A stretch of DNA of 64,000 nt from Roseibium album (GCF_001404515.1 NZ_CXWE01000002.1:1-64000), one strand, 5' to 3'. Shown: positions 50,483-60,358, counted from the stretch's first letter. The notes: a model not told the origin generated them from the letters alone. Numbers and translations are program-made.

Positions 50483-51403
50483 CTAAGTGTTGAAATTGTT
50501 AACTGCCTCGACACGCTCGGACAGTTGCGCAGAGAGAATGTCGGCCAATTCCAGTGCCTGCCGCGACAGGTGTTCGCGCCCTGGAACAATCAGGGAGATG
50601 TAGTAGCGCAGATCCTGTTGGATAGGCCGAAAAACGACCTCTCCCATCCGCACGGCCTGCTCGGCAGAAAAGGGATCCGCGATTGCAAATACACCCGTTT
50701 CACGCACCATGGAGGCAGCAACGGGAATATTGGTTGCGGAAATCCGCGAGCGTCTCTGCATTCTGCGGGAAAGATCGCTGTCAATCGAGGACATCGCATC
50801 GGGAAACACCCCGCCGAACGTCACGAAATTCTCCTTGTCGACGATCTCCTCCAGATCGACCGCACCAGGCTGGTCCGCGATCGGATGATCCTCCGGCATC
50901 AGGCAAACATAAGGTGCAGCGAGTTGCGAAAGAACTTCAACTCCTTCGTAAGGCGGTTGCCGACCCACGATCCCAAGATCGAATTGATGCAACTGCACCG
51001 CATCCAGAATGGCAGGCGTATTGCGTGAATGGACCATGAAGTTGATATCGTCATACCGTCGATAAAGCTTGTTCAACGCCTTCGGCAACTCGATTGTTGC
51101 GATCGACTGAATGGTTCCAATCGAGATGACCCCACCGGTCGTTGTGCGAATGGATTCAGCCAGTTCCCGCAGCCTGTCCACGCTGACGAACATGCCTTCC
51201 ACCCCCTGGTAGAAGGTCTTTGCCTCCACGGTGGCGGTCAATCCCCGGCCCGACCGCAAGAACAACGGAAATCCGACCGAACGCTCCAGATCTCCGATCA
51301 GCCTGCTGACGCTCGGCTGCGAGATGTGCAGCATTTCAGCTGCCTCGGTAATCGACCCGCTGCGCATGGTCGCTCGAAAGGCCTCGAGCTGTCGTAGGTT
51401 CAA
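50483..51403 (-). CDS. LysR-family transcriptional regulator
   Basis: About 306 residues, N-terminal LysR HTH (NLRQLEAFRATMRSGSITEA and SQPSVSRLIGDLE) and a C-terminal substrate-binding domain. The start is taken as TTG at 51403, with GGAGG five bases upstream; the longer open frame to 51589 has no support and would make a 368-residue protein. Typical LysR length is about 300. It lies between the TauD and FMN-oxidase genes on the same strand. A GAATTG-N5-CAATTC palindrome is 109 bp upstream of the start. Confidence 0.88.
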   Translation of the reverse strand: MNLRQLEAFRATMRSGSITEAAEMLHISQPSVSRLIGDLERSVGFPLFLRSGRGLTATVEAKTFYQGVEGMFVSVDRLRELAESIRTTTGGVISIGTIQSIATIELPKALNKLYRRYDDINFMVHSRNTPAILDAVQLHQFDLGIVGRQPPYEGVEVLSQLAAPYVCLMPEDHPIADQPGAVDLEEIVDKENFVTFGGVFPDAMSSIDSDLSRRMQRRSRISATNIPVAASMVRETGVFAIADPFSAEQAVRMGEVVFRPIQQDLRYYISLIVPGREHLSRQALELADILSAQLSERVEAVNNFNT

Positions 51404-51511
51404 TCTGTCCTCCAGGTATTTGTAGCCCTGCGCCGTCACGGCATCGATGCACTGGCTTGTCCAGACAAGCAAAATCTGGATGCATTCGGCAAATATATTT
51501 GAAAACCAAAT

Positions 51512-51528
51512 GAATTGAAAATCAATTC
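51512..51528. promoter_or_regulatory. GAATTG-AAAAT-CAATTC palindrome upstream of lysR
   Basis: A perfect 6-5-6 inverted repeat within the 292-bp gap between tauD-like and lysR genes. It lies in a longer AATGAATTG(A/T)AAATCAA motif that recurs near 60,500. Probably a LysR-type site or its promoter. Confidence 0.55.
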
Positions 51529-51695
51529 GCGCCAGCCCGCCAATCTCGTCGGGCAAACACGACGGAATGTCTGTTTCCTGCCGGAGCAAGACGCCATTTC
51601 GAATTCAGACTATCCGGAACTCATGTGCAGCAGATACAAAGAGGAACATCCGGCATCTGAAAACCCGTGAATGATTTCTGTGCCCCAGACTCTGG

Positions 51696-52520
51696 TCAAT
51701 AGGGCTTGTCGCCCCTGATCGTTACCCGGTTTCCGGCTCGGGTCTGTGGAAAATAGTCCCACATTGCAATGTGCTGAACGCAGCGATTGTCCCAAAAAGC
51801 GACCGAGTTTTCCTGCCAGCGAAACCGGGCATGAAACTGCGGTTGATTGCAATGATCAAAGAGAAACCGCAGGACCATGTCACCTTCTGCAGCCGGCAAA
51901 TCAAGAATTGCCGTCGTAAACACCGGATTGACGAAAATCAGTTTCCGTCCTGTCTGCGGATGCGTTCGAATAACGGGATGTTCTGCTTGTGGAAATTCCC
52001 TGTTTTCCTGCTTCCCGTCCTTCGCGGCTCGCATGCGATAACCCGGTGCTCCATCGTGAACCGCAACCAGGGTGTCCAGGTAGGTTTTCATCCTGTCCGA
52101 GAGCGCCTCGTAAGCCGCGTACATGTTTGAAAACAAGGTGTCCCCACCGACGGGTGGCAGTGTGTGAATGTGCAGTATCGACCCCATGGGCGGTTCCGGA
52201 TCGCAAGAGACATCCGAATGCCAGCGTTCACCGGGGATCTGTTTAGAATTGGCATCGGCATAGATGGGCAACACTTCGGGATGTCCTTCCTGCGAGGCCG
52301 CATAAGGATGCACAGCCAGGTCGCCGAACAGACGGCCAAATTCCTTGTGGCGTTCAAAAGTCAGCCTCTGGTTTCGAAAGAACAAAACCTGATGGGCCAA
52401 CAAGGCATGCTGGATTTCCCGGATCTGGAGGGGTGCCAATGTTCTGGTCAGATCAACCCCGTCGACCTCGGCACCCAGCGACGGCGTCACGGGCCGGACC
52501 TCTATCGTCTCGTATGTCAC
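51696..52520 (-). CDS. TauD/TfdA-family 2-oxoglutarate-dependent dioxygenase
   Basis: A 274-residue non-heme Fe(II) dioxygenase. Iron ligands His101 and Asp103 (WHSDVS) and His250 (CVQH) are present, with 2-oxoglutarate-binding Arg261/Arg265 in the DYFPQTRAGNRVTI tail. Members cleave C-S, C-O or C-N bonds after hydroxylation (taurine, 2,4-D). GTG start at 52520 with AGGGGA upstream. It is encoded 54 bp after the GlcD-like gene. A substrate with an ether, sulfonate or amine group would need this step; which one is unknown. Confidence 0.9.
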   Translation of the reverse strand: MTYETIEVRPVTPSLGAEVDGVDLTRTLAPLQIREIQHALLAHQVLFFRNQRLTFERHKEFGRLFGDLAVHPYAASQEGHPEVLPIYADANSKQIPGERWHSDVSCDPEPPMGSILHIHTLPPVGGDTLFSNMYAAYEALSDRMKTYLDTLVAVHDGAPGYRMRAAKDGKQENREFPQAEHPVIRTHPQTGRKLIFVNPVFTTAILDLPAAEGDMVLRFLFDHCNQPQFHARFRWQENSVAFWDNRCVQHIAMWDYFPQTRAGNRVTIRGDKPY

Positions 52521-52574
52521 GTTGAACGTCCCCTGTCCTCGACCGGCAAAACCAACTGCAGTTTGCGAACATGG

Positions 52575-54005
52575 CTAATTCGCGAACACGGCGCCGGGAT
52601 TCATGATGTTGTTGGGATCAATCGCTGCCTTGATCGCGCGCATGGTCGCCTGCTTGACGGGATCGCCGAATTTCAGCAGCGCGTCCCGTTTGACCCTGCC
52701 AATTCCGTGTTCGGCACTGATTGATCCGCCGCAGGAAGCAGTCGTCTCGTTGATTGCAATATCCAGCTCATTCTGGATGGTCGGGTTCACGAGCAGGAAT
52801 CGCGACCTGGCAACTCCTTTCGGTGGAAATACGTTCACGTGGATGTTGCCGTCACCGACATGACCGTAGCAGTTGACGCGAAGCAAGGGATTGATCCCGG
52901 CAAGCGCACACTCCACCGCCGCGATGAAGTTTTCCACTTCCGCAATCGGCACCGAGGTGTCCGAACTGAAAATCACGCCTTCCTGCCTGTTGTATTCATA
53001 GGCAAGTTCCCGGAGGTTCCACAGTGATTGACGTTGCTTTCCCGACTGCGCAAGAACAGCGTCCGTGACGATGCCGGACGAAAACATGCGCTCAAGCACC
53101 CCTTCCAGCTGCGCTCCGATGCCGATATGTCCCTCAACGTCGACCAGGCCGAACCAGGAATGGGATTGCTCGAACGGATCGCCCAGTTCCGGAAAATGGC
53201 GTGTGGCCAGGTCCATCCCGAATCTCGACATCAGCTCAAAAGCCGTAACCGCTTCGCCAACCTCGTTTCGCAAGTCGCCAAGCAAGGCCAGCGCAGCACC
53301 TGGGGACGGAAACGCACACATGACTGTTGCAATCTCTTTCGGCACGGGAAAGAGCTTCAGCGTTGCCGCGGTAATGATCCCCAGCGTCCCTTCAGACCCG
53401 ATCATCAGGTGACGGAGATCGTATCCCGTATTGTCTTTTCGCAACGCCCCGGTGTTCTTCAGGATCGCCCCGTCAGGCAGAACAACCTCGACTCCAAGGC
53501 ACATGTCGCGAGCGTTGCCGTAACGAAGGACCTGGATACCACCGGCGTTGCTGCTCAGGTTGCCACCGATCGTGCAACTGCCCTCCGAAGCCAGCGACAG
53601 ACCGAAGCAGCGATTGTGCTGACGGGCCGCTTCCTTGACATTCACCAGAACGCATCCGGCCTCCACGTCTATCGTGTCGTTGTCCTGACTGACCGACCGG
53701 ATCGCATTCATTCGCTCGAGCGACAACACGATGATTTTCCGTCGTTCGAAATCGATATGGCCAGCCGACCCGCCCGTGCCGCCACCGTAAGGAACCAGAC
53801 CAACGCCGCACTGATTGCAAAGTGCGACGACTTGCGAGACCTGGTTGGTCGATGATGGACGCACGACCAATTGCGCATCGCCGCGAAACCTGTTCCGCGC
53901 ATCGACAAAATAACCGTCAGCTCGCGTCGGATCGATCCAGCCGGCCGAGCCGACGATGGAATTTATCCGCTCCAAAAACGGTGTGTCCGGCAAGGCGTCA
54001 GCCAT
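52575..54005 (-). CDS. FAD-linked oxidase (GlcD/D-lactate dehydrogenase family)
   Basis: A 476-residue PCMH-type flavoprotein. The FAD region is VPYGGGTGGSAGHI with SEGSCTIGGNLSSNAGG and GSEGTLGIIT; the C-terminal lobe has GHVGDGNIHVN and SAEHGIGRVKRD. It oxidises a D-2-hydroxyacid to a 2-oxoacid. The start at 54005 follows GAGGAAGGA and lies 22 bp after the TTR-like gene. The partner of an FMN L-hydroxyacid oxidase elsewhere in the same locus, so the pathway may handle both enantiomers (inference). Confidence 0.9.
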   Translation of the reverse strand: MADALPDTPFLERINSIVGSAGWIDPTRADGYFVDARNRFRGDAQLVVRPSSTNQVSQVVALCNQCGVGLVPYGGGTGGSAGHIDFERRKIIVLSLERMNAIRSVSQDNDTIDVEAGCVLVNVKEAARQHNRCFGLSLASEGSCTIGGNLSSNAGGIQVLRYGNARDMCLGVEVVLPDGAILKNTGALRKDNTGYDLRHLMIGSEGTLGIITAATLKLFPVPKEIATVMCAFPSPGAALALLGDLRNEVGEAVTAFELMSRFGMDLATRHFPELGDPFEQSHSWFGLVDVEGHIGIGAQLEGVLERMFSSGIVTDAVLAQSGKQRQSLWNLRELAYEYNRQEGVIFSSDTSVPIAEVENFIAAVECALAGINPLLRVNCYGHVGDGNIHVNVFPPKGVARSRFLLVNPTIQNELDIAINETTASCGGSISAEHGIGRVKRDALLKFGDPVKQATMRAIKAAIDPNNIMNPGAVFAN

Positions 54006-54027
54006 CACTTGTCCTTCCTCTCCATCG

Positions 54028-54378
54028 TTAGCCGGACAACCAGACAGAATACCCGTTTGGAGACAGAATGACGGGCATGTGATAGGTCCCTGCCGGGTCA
54101 GGCATCTGAAAGCGCAGAACAATCTGCTCGATAAAACCGATGTCGGGTCTGGAACCGATACGGTCCGCCCAATAGGGCGCCGTATCGAAAACCAGCTGAT
54201 AAACTGAAGCTGCGTCTGCTTCCCGAATGTCGACACCTTCCGACACCCGGCCCGAGGCATCCGTGCGAGTGGCAAAGAGAGGCAATCTCTCAGATCCCAG
54301 GCGGGTCAGCCGCACGGCGATGCCGTCTGCATGACTTCCGTCCACGCTGTTCAGGGCATGCGACGTGACGACAGCCAT
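54028..54378 (-). CDS. Transthyretin/5-hydroxyisourate hydrolase-like protein (copy 2)
   Basis: A 116-residue TTR-fold protein, paralogous to the one at 47010-47366 but clearly more diverged than their ThDP partners. Catalytic-type residues His7 (SHALN), Arg (ASGRV) and His in YHMPVILSP are kept. It ends VWLSG and not YRGS. The start at 54378 overlaps the ThDP stop in TAATG. Function is probably coupled to the ThDP product. Confidence 0.82.
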   Translation of the reverse strand: MAVVTSHALNSVDGSHADGIAVRLTRLGSERLPLFATRTDASGRVSEGVDIREADAASVYQLVFDTAPYWADRIGSRPDIGFIEQIVLRFQMPDPAGTYHMPVILSPNGYSVWLSG

Positions 54379-56108
54379 TACTCGATTGACGCCTTTTCGC
54401 GCTTGTCGGAGGTCGCCGCAACAATGGGCGATATCACTCCGCGGCATTTCACGTTGATGCAGGCGGTCTTGCCGCTGGCAATTGCCCGTTGCATCGCAGC
54501 CGGAAATTCTTCGCGCCTGTTGACCAACTCACCATGTCCGCCGAGACCTTCGAACATGGTGTGAAACGGAATGTCGCGAAAATCCGTGGCGTAGTGCTGC
54601 CGGTTCTTGAACAGGCGTTCCTGTTGCTGGCTGATGCAATCAAGCCCGGCATTGTTGTCGACGACGACAATGATCGGAATATTTTCCTGAAAACAGGTTT
54701 CGATTGATAGTCCGCCTGAAAGAAACGCGCCGTCTCCTGTCACCAGCACGACCGTCTTGTCGCGGTGGACGTTCTTCGCGGACAGCGCGAAGGAAACCCC
54801 GACACCCAGCAGGCTGTAGTTTCCCGGATGAAGGATCCCGCCCAGTCTGCGCCCACGGGAAGCTGCGATATTTGTGGCGATCTCATTCCAGAAATGTGTG
54901 TTGCCGCCGTCAAAAACCAGCCAATCGCCATCTTGCATGCCCGCCTGAACGTCCAGAGCCAGCTGCAACGGATGCAATTTGCCACCATCCAGCTCGTCCT
55001 TGGCTGTCTCGGCTGCAATGTGGCGTGACCATTCCCCAACCCATTCGGCGCGGCGAGCGCTTTGCAGTTCAAGCCACCCATCCCATGTCTGGCTGACATC
55101 GGACAGGGAATTGAGAAATGCTGCCGGGTCGGACAGGAGCTGCACATCCGCACCAATGTTGTAGTCCAGTTCCTCATGACTTCCGTTGACACATACCAGC
55201 TTGGTTTCAGGTGGAATGAACGGCGGATTGCCAAAATTCATCTGGTTGTCCAATCGGCAACCTACCATCAGCACCAGGTCGGCTTCCTGGATCGCGGCTT
55301 TCGAGGGGTGATACTGGTGGAAATCGGCAAGACCCATGTAGGCATCGCATTCCTCGCCCAGCATCTTGCTGTGATAAGGCACATTGAAGATTGGTATACG
55401 CAGCTTGGTGCCGGCATCGGCCAGTGCGCTTTCCCCTCTTGACCACCAGACACCGTGCCCGCCGATCAGAACGGGACGATCGGCGGCACGAACCATTGCC
55501 AGGATCTGCTCAAGTCTTTCCGGATCCGGCCAGGCGCGTGGCACGGGCCGGTCAGATCGGTCGAACGGACGCTCATTGCGGCCGGCATCTTCGTTGAATG
55601 ACGAGAACATGATGTCGACCGGCAACGCCAGGTGAACCGGACCCGGATAACCGGTGGTCGCAGCACGCCAGGCGCGATCAACAAATTCACTGATGCGCTC
55701 GCCGTCCGTGATTTGCACCGAATATTTGGTCAGGGGTGCGGCAATCGCGACATCGTCGATTTCCTTGAACCCTCCCGCTCCCTGACGCTTCAGGGTCGAA
55801 GACCCCGTAATGAAGATCACGGGCGAGCGTTCGCCCCACGCTTCCAGCATCGCCGGAACCGCGTTGGCAAATCCTTCGGGACCGACGAGACAGACCGCGG
55901 GTTTGCGGGTGATCCGCGTATGCCCGTCGGCGAGATGACCGGCAACTTGTTCGTGCGGGCAATTCACGATCGGCATCTGACATTCCATGAAACCTTCCAG
56001 CGCCGGGTTGCAAAATCCTCCCGCCAGCGTGAAGGCATGATCAACGCCCTTTTCCTTCAGCGCCCGGGCCAGAAGAGCACCGCCACGAATTTTGGTTTGA
56101 ACGTTCAT
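54378..56108 (-). CDS. ThDP-dependent enzyme, acetolactate-synthase/2-oxoacid-decarboxylase superfamily (copy 2)
   Basis: A 576-residue ThDP enzyme, same length as the copy at 47366-49096 and identical over most positions, with catalytic Glu53, WWSRGES in the centre, and GDGAFLSGG to VDNNAGLD. It lies between TctA (15 bp upstream) and its TTR-like partner. Because two near-identical ThDP enzymes are kept, each next to a different hydroxyacid oxidase, they may serve different stereochemical or substrate branches (inference). Confidence 0.88.
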   Translation of the reverse strand: MNVQTKIRGGALLARALKEKGVDHAFTLAGGFCNPALEGFMECQMPIVNCPHEQVAGHLADGHTRITRKPAVCLVGPEGFANAVPAMLEAWGERSPVIFITGSSTLKRQGAGGFKEIDDVAIAAPLTKYSVQITDGERISEFVDRAWRAATTGYPGPVHLALPVDIMFSSFNEDAGRNERPFDRSDRPVPRAWPDPERLEQILAMVRAADRPVLIGGHGVWWSRGESALADAGTKLRIPIFNVPYHSKMLGEECDAYMGLADFHQYHPSKAAIQEADLVLMVGCRLDNQMNFGNPPFIPPETKLVCVNGSHEELDYNIGADVQLLSDPAAFLNSLSDVSQTWDGWLELQSARRAEWVGEWSRHIAAETAKDELDGGKLHPLQLALDVQAGMQDGDWLVFDGGNTHFWNEIATNIAASRGRRLGGILHPGNYSLLGVGVSFALSAKNVHRDKTVVLVTGDGAFLSGGLSIETCFQENIPIIVVVDNNAGLDCISQQQERLFKNRQHYATDFRDIPFHTMFEGLGGHGELVNRREEFPAAMQRAIASGKTACINVKCRGVISPIVAATSDKREKASIE

Positions 56109-56123
56109 GTTCGTCTCCAGTGT

Positions 56124-57662
56124 CTATTTCTGTTCGGATTGGGACGGCGTCGTGGTTGACGACACGGCTCGCTTCTGGTGCTCCGACCATGCGATGCGGA
56201 CGACCGCAAATACCGTCATCATGCAGAACAAAAGTGCGATGGGGCGTTGCATCAGGAACCCGACCAGGTCCCCCTGGGCAACCAGCAGGAAGGATCGGAA
56301 CGACACTTCAAACTCTGGCGCCAGGACAAACCCGATCAGGAATGCAACGAAGGAATAGTCGAATTTCTTCATGAAGAAGCCGATCAGCGCGAAGATGATC
56401 ATGATGTAGAGGTTGAACAGGCTGTTGGTCGAGGCGAACACACCAGTCAGGCAGGTCAGTCCGATAATCGAGTAGCTGACATATTCCGGGGCTTTCACGA
56501 TGTGGCTGTAAAGGCCACTCCCCATCAGGCCAATCGCCAGGTTCGCAAAGTTCGCTATGAAGAGAACCGTGAAAATTCCGTAGATCAGGTCCGGTTCGGT
56601 CTTGAAGACATGCGGGCCGGGTTCGATTCCGTGAACAAGGAACGTCCCTATCAACAGAGCTGTCGTGACATTTCCCGGGATACCCAGTGTCAACAGCGGC
56701 ACGAAACTTCCGCCGACGACCGCACTGTTGGCCGCTTCCGGTCCGGCAACACCGTCGAGGACACCTTGTCCGAACTTTTCCGGTGTCTTTGAATATCGCT
56801 GCGCTGACCCGTATCCGACGAAAGCCGCCAGAGAGGCTCCGATGCCCGGCAATGCGCCGATCGCTGTACCGATCAGGCTTGACCGCAATACCGTTTTCCA
56901 GTGCGACAGGAACACCGGCAGTGACAGTCCGGGCCCGCTGCTTGAACTGATGGGTGCGCTTTTGGTGTCGGGGGAAGCGCGCCTGCGATCAAAGGCTCGC
57001 TCCGCGGCAGCCATGACTTCCGCCAGCCCCAGCATACCGATGGCGATCGGCAGCAGAGGCAGCCCGTCAAGCAATTCAACATGGCCGAAAGTCATGCGCG
57101 GCGAAGCGGACATCGGATCCAGGCCGACCATTGCACACAAGACCCCGAAGGCACAGGCGGTCATGCCACGCAACATCGACCTGCCCGTCAGTCCGGCAAC
57201 GAAGGTAAAGGCAAAGAGAACGACAAACGTGAGTTCTGCCGGGCCAAATTTCAGCGCAATTTTCGAAAAAGGCAACGCCACCAGATAAAGCAGGAGATCT
57301 GCCAAAATGGCTCCCGCGACCGATGCGAAAAGCGCCATCTGCAATGCCTGCCTGGCCTTGCCGGATCGCGAAAGCGGATAACCATCGAAAGCTGTCGCCG
57401 CAGCCTCGGGAGAACCCGGCACATTGAGCAATATCGCCGATATCGATCCCCCGAAGGTACCGCCCTTGTAGATACCGATGAGAAAGGCAACGGCGGTCAA
57501 TGGGTCCAGACCAAAGGTCAGCGGCGCCAGAAGAGCGATGGCCATAGCGGCAGTCAAGCCGGGTACGGCGCCCATGAAAATACCGACGAACACACCGGCG
57601 GCGATTGCCAGTAACGGCCCGGCGGCGGTGGCGTTTTGAATTCCGGCGATCAGTGCTTCCAT
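56124..57662 (-). CDS. tctA: Tripartite tricarboxylate transporter large permease TctA
   Basis: A 512-residue membrane protein with about twelve hydrophobic segments. The family's conserved [15 protein letters not shown] and [21 protein letters not shown] (about 28-85) are present, and a second [11 protein letters not shown] segment near 290. It carries the solute across the inner membrane, driven by an ion gradient, from the TctC-bound form. Start ATG 57662, two bases after the TctB stop; the longer frame is in the tctB region and is rejected. Confidence 0.95.
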   Translation of the reverse strand: MEALIAGIQNATAAGPLLAIAAGVFVGIFMGAVPGLTAAMAIALLAPLTFGLDPLTAVAFLIGIYKGGTFGGSISAILLNVPGSPEAAATAFDGYPLSRSGKARQALQMALFASVAGAILADLLLYLVALPFSKIALKFGPAELTFVVLFAFTFVAGLTGRSMLRGMTACAFGVLCAMVGLDPMSASPRMTFGHVELLDGLPLLPIAIGMLGLAEVMAAAERAFDRRRASPDTKSAPISSSSGPGLSLPVFLSHWKTVLRSSLIGTAIGALPGIGASLAAFVGYGSAQRYSKTPEKFGQGVLDGVAGPEAANSAVVGGSFVPLLTLGIPGNVTTALLIGTFLVHGIEPGPHVFKTEPDLIYGIFTVLFIANFANLAIGLMGSGLYSHIVKAPEYVSYSIIGLTCLTGVFASTNSLFNLYIMIIFALIGFFMKKFDYSFVAFLIGFVLAPEFEVSFRSFLLVAQGDLVGFLMQRPIALLFCMMTVFAVVRIAWSEHQKRAVSSTTTPSQSEQK

Positions 57663-57664
57663 TG

Positions 57665-58165
57665 TCAGTTCGCCCGGAAGATGTTGATTGGCCAGGCTTG
57701 CATATGAATGCCAAGGCCAAAACGCATGCCGAGATACAACGCCACAACGGCAACGAAAGAAATGACAAGTATTGCTACCGGCTTGCGCCCGCCCAACCCG
57801 AACATCAAGGTCAGAACCAGTGCACATGAGGCGGGCAGGTAGCCGATCCAGGGCAAGAGCAGCGTGAACAGGGCAGCACTCAGGGCAACCAGCAGAAGAC
57901 CGTAGACGAAGCCTGCGGACAGAAGAATGTCATTTGCCCTGAGCGTCTCCCGGTTGGTGTCTGAACGACGTGAAACCAACAGGCTCAGCGCTAGGTCCAG
58001 CAATGAAAAACCGCAGATCAAGGCGAGTGCCAGGGCCGGGAGCAAAGTGCCGTTCATTCCGAACAACTCGTTTTGCCCGCGAACCTGGTCTGGCAGGCCC
58101 CAAAGGGCGATGCCAGACAACAAGACGAAAACCAGGGCTGCCTTGTTTCGGTTTGTCAGCGACAC
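57665..58165 (-). CDS. tctB: Tripartite tricarboxylate transporter small permease TctB
   Basis: A 166-residue protein with four hydrophobic segments and the WIGYLPASCALVLTLMFGLGGRKP stretch typical of TctB. GTG start at 58165 with GGGAGC upstream. The gene lies 38 bp after tctC and ends 2 bp before tctA. Confidence 0.9.
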   Translation of the reverse strand: MSLTNRNKAALVFVLLSGIALWGLPDQVRGQNELFGMNGTLLPALALALICGFSLLDLALSLLVSRRSDTNRETLRANDILLSAGFVYGLLLVALSAALFTLLLPWIGYLPASCALVLTLMFGLGGRKPVAILVISFVAVVALYLGMRFGLGIHMQAWPINIFRAN

Positions 58166-58203
58166 GTCTTTGCTCCCGGCTCGGTCCGTTCAAGGTCAGG
58201 CTG

Positions 58204-59157
58204 TTAGCTACCGGAACCCTTGATGACGTTTTCCATCGTCGCTGAAATCGTGTCGATCGAGGAAGCTGTTTGATCTGCACCCATTGGAGGAATGCCGACA
58301 TGCCGTCCCTGGACCAGTTTCTGGAATTCCGGGCTGTTCGCCGCTTCAAGCAATGCGGATTCGAGCTTGGCCTTCACATCTTCGGGCAGTCCCTTCGGTG
58401 CAGCGATCACGGAGTTGTAGCTCACTGCCGGATAACCGAGACTTTCCATGGTCGCTGCGTCCGGCGTCGCGTTGAGAGGCTCAGAACCGGAAGCCGCCAG
58501 CACGATCATTTCTCCTGACTGCACATATTTGATATGCGGTCCGCCGCTGAGGCCGAAGTCGACATGACCGCCAAGTATGGACTGCATCATGTTCGCGCCG
58601 CCCTTGATCGGAAGCGGTATGATCGTGACGCCCGTCGCCTCCGAAATCGCCTTGGCCTGCAAGCGGTCTGCGGGACCGAGAGACCCGAATTTCAATGGCA
58701 TGCCGGTGGATTTCGCATGTTCGAGCATGGATGGCAGATCGGTCCATGGTTTGTCAGCCAGAGACACGAACGAAGTTTCGAAGCGAGCCATCGTGAGCAG
58801 ATAATCGTAGTCGTCCTTGGAATAGGTGACTTCGCCCTGGTGAGGATTGAAAGCAAATGTCAGGCTTGTGGCGACCACGACCGTGTAGCCGTCCGGATCT
58901 CTTTCCTTGACCGCGGTCGCGGCAATACTGCCACCGGCACCTCCCATGTAACTATGGACGATGGGCTGCCCGAGAGCCTCCGCCAGGGGTTCGGAAAGTT
59001 TCCGCGCCATGGCATCGGAAAAGCCTCCCGGTTTGAATCCGATTATCATTTCAATCGGTTTGTTCGGATAATCCTCTGCGAAAACGGCCTGGCCTCCAAG
59101 GCTCAGTACGATTGCAGAGATAATTGAAGCACGGCACAACTTGTCGAACATTTTCAT
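58204..59157 (-). CDS. tctC: Tripartite tricarboxylate transporter substrate-binding protein TctC (Bug family)
   Basis: A 317-residue Bug-family periplasmic receptor. Sec signal peptide at residues 1-27 (cleavage after VFA), then the ligand loops GFKPGGFSDAMAR and GGAGGSIAA. Ligands of the family are mostly carboxylates, so the imported compound of region D is probably an organic acid. Start ATG 59157 with GGGAGGAGC six bases upstream. First gene of the minus-strand operon, facing a LysR gene. Confidence 0.93.
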   Translation of the reverse strand: MKMFDKLCRASIISAIVLSLGGQAVFAEDYPNKPIEMIIGFKPGGFSDAMARKLSEPLAEALGQPIVHSYMGGAGGSIAATAVKERDPDGYTVVVATSLTFAFNPHQGEVTYSKDDYDYLLTMARFETSFVSLADKPWTDLPSMLEHAKSTGMPLKFGSLGPADRLQAKAISEATGVTIIPLPIKGGANMMQSILGGHVDFGLSGGPHIKYVQSGEMIVLAASGSEPLNATPDAATMESLGYPAVSYNSVIAAPKGLPEDVKAKLESALLEAANSPEFQKLVQGRHVGIPPMGADQTASSIDTISATMENVIKGSGS

Positions 59158-59216
59158 TTGCTCCTCCCAGGCAAATAGCGGCGATCCCGATAGTCTCATG
59201 CAAGCGAAAACTATAC

Positions 59217-59266
59217 ATTGGCATCATTTTTTCTAATTGTTTTCCGATATACATCTCATGCCAAAT
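59217..59266. promoter_or_regulatory. Inverted repeat ATTGGCAT ... ATGCCAAAT in the tctC/lysR gap
   Basis: ATTGGCAT (59217-59224) and ATGCCAAAT (59258-59266) are inverted copies, 33 bp apart, in the divergent region. Spacing near three helical turns would suit a LysR tetramer bent over the promoter. Inferred. Confidence 0.45.
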
Positions 59267-59401
59267 CGGTATCAGGTATTGAGCATAGCCGGATCAATCA
59301 TTCGGAAAGCGACCGGAGATCTAAGCTCGACATGCGATGATATTTGATCCTATCCTCTCGCACTTGATAGCAATACAGCATCACTGAAGAGCGGGTTGAA
59401 T

Positions 59402-60358
59402 ATGAAACTCATTCAGTTGCAATACTTTTGCAGCATCGTCGACCAAGGCGGCTTCATTGCCGCGTCGCGAGACCTGAATGTCGCCCAGCCAGCCCTGAGC
59501 AGACAGGTTTCCGACCTTGAAAACGAACTTTGTTGCCAGCTGCTGGTTCGTGGGCCGAGCGGAACCTCGGTGACCGACGCTGGACAGAAGTTCTACAATC
59601 ACGCGCGGGAAATTCTGGAAAAGATCGACACCGCCAGATCGGACATGCAACTGAAGTCCGAATTGCTTACCGGAGATGTCATCATAGCCCTGCCGGTTGG
59701 TCTTGCCGCACAACTTGCAGCTCTCATCGTCCAGCAGGTCGCCCGGCAGTATCCCGGGATATCGGTGAAGCTCGAAGACGGTCTTGGCTATCAGGCAGGC
59801 CAGTCTCTTGAAGCGGGCAAGGCAGACTTCGGTATCCTTGCAAACGTGGGAAATCTTCAGAACGTCACATTTGACCCGGTCCTTGAAGAGAATTTGTTCT
59901 TCTTCAAAAAACGCGAAGAACACGAACCCGTCACAACCGACATCGACCTCATAGACCTGCAGGCGGTCCCGTTGGTCATGCCGAACCGCAAGGTCCACGT
60001 CCGGCGCAATCTTGAAAACATGATGATCAAGATCGGTGGACGGCTCAACATCTGTTACGAACAGCAGTCGCTGCTGACGATAAGAAGCATGGTGAAAGCC
60101 GGGATCGGTGCAACCGTCATGAATTGGCCGTCGATGTCGGATCTCTGGTTTTCAGGCGACGTCGATGCCCGCAGGATCTGCAAACCCAGCCTTTCCAGAA
60201 CGGTGTGCCTTGCTGTTCCCAATTTTCGTCAGCTGTCGAATTCGGCGCAAGTGACCTACGAGATCGTCCGCAAGATACTGGCAAGCGAAGTTGCGAACGG
60301 GAATTGGAAAAGCGGCAAGATTCTTGAAAATCGCGCGATGAACGCCGACGGCTTCTAG
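59402..60358 (+). CDS. LysR-family transcriptional regulator
   Basis: A 318-residue LysR protein. The HTH MKLIQLQYFCSIVDQGGF and AQPALSRQVSDLENEL is at the N-terminus, effector domain after about 90. Start ATG 59402; an in-frame TTG two codons earlier is also possible. It faces tctC, so control of the transporter operon is likely, as is control of the plus-strand genes 223 bp downstream. Confidence 0.9.
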   Translation: MKLIQLQYFCSIVDQGGFIAASRDLNVAQPALSRQVSDLENELCCQLLVRGPSGTSVTDAGQKFYNHAREILEKIDTARSDMQLKSELLTGDVIIALPVGLAAQLAALIVQQVARQYPGISVKLEDGLGYQAGQSLEAGKADFGILANVGNLQNVTFDPVLEENLFFFKKREEHEPVTTDIDLIDLQAVPLVMPNRKVHVRRNLENMMIKIGGRLNICYEQQSLLTIRSMVKAGIGATVMNWPSMSDLWFSGDVDARRICKPSLSRTVCLAVPNFRQLSNSAQVTYEIVRKILASEVANGNWKSGKILENRAMNADGF

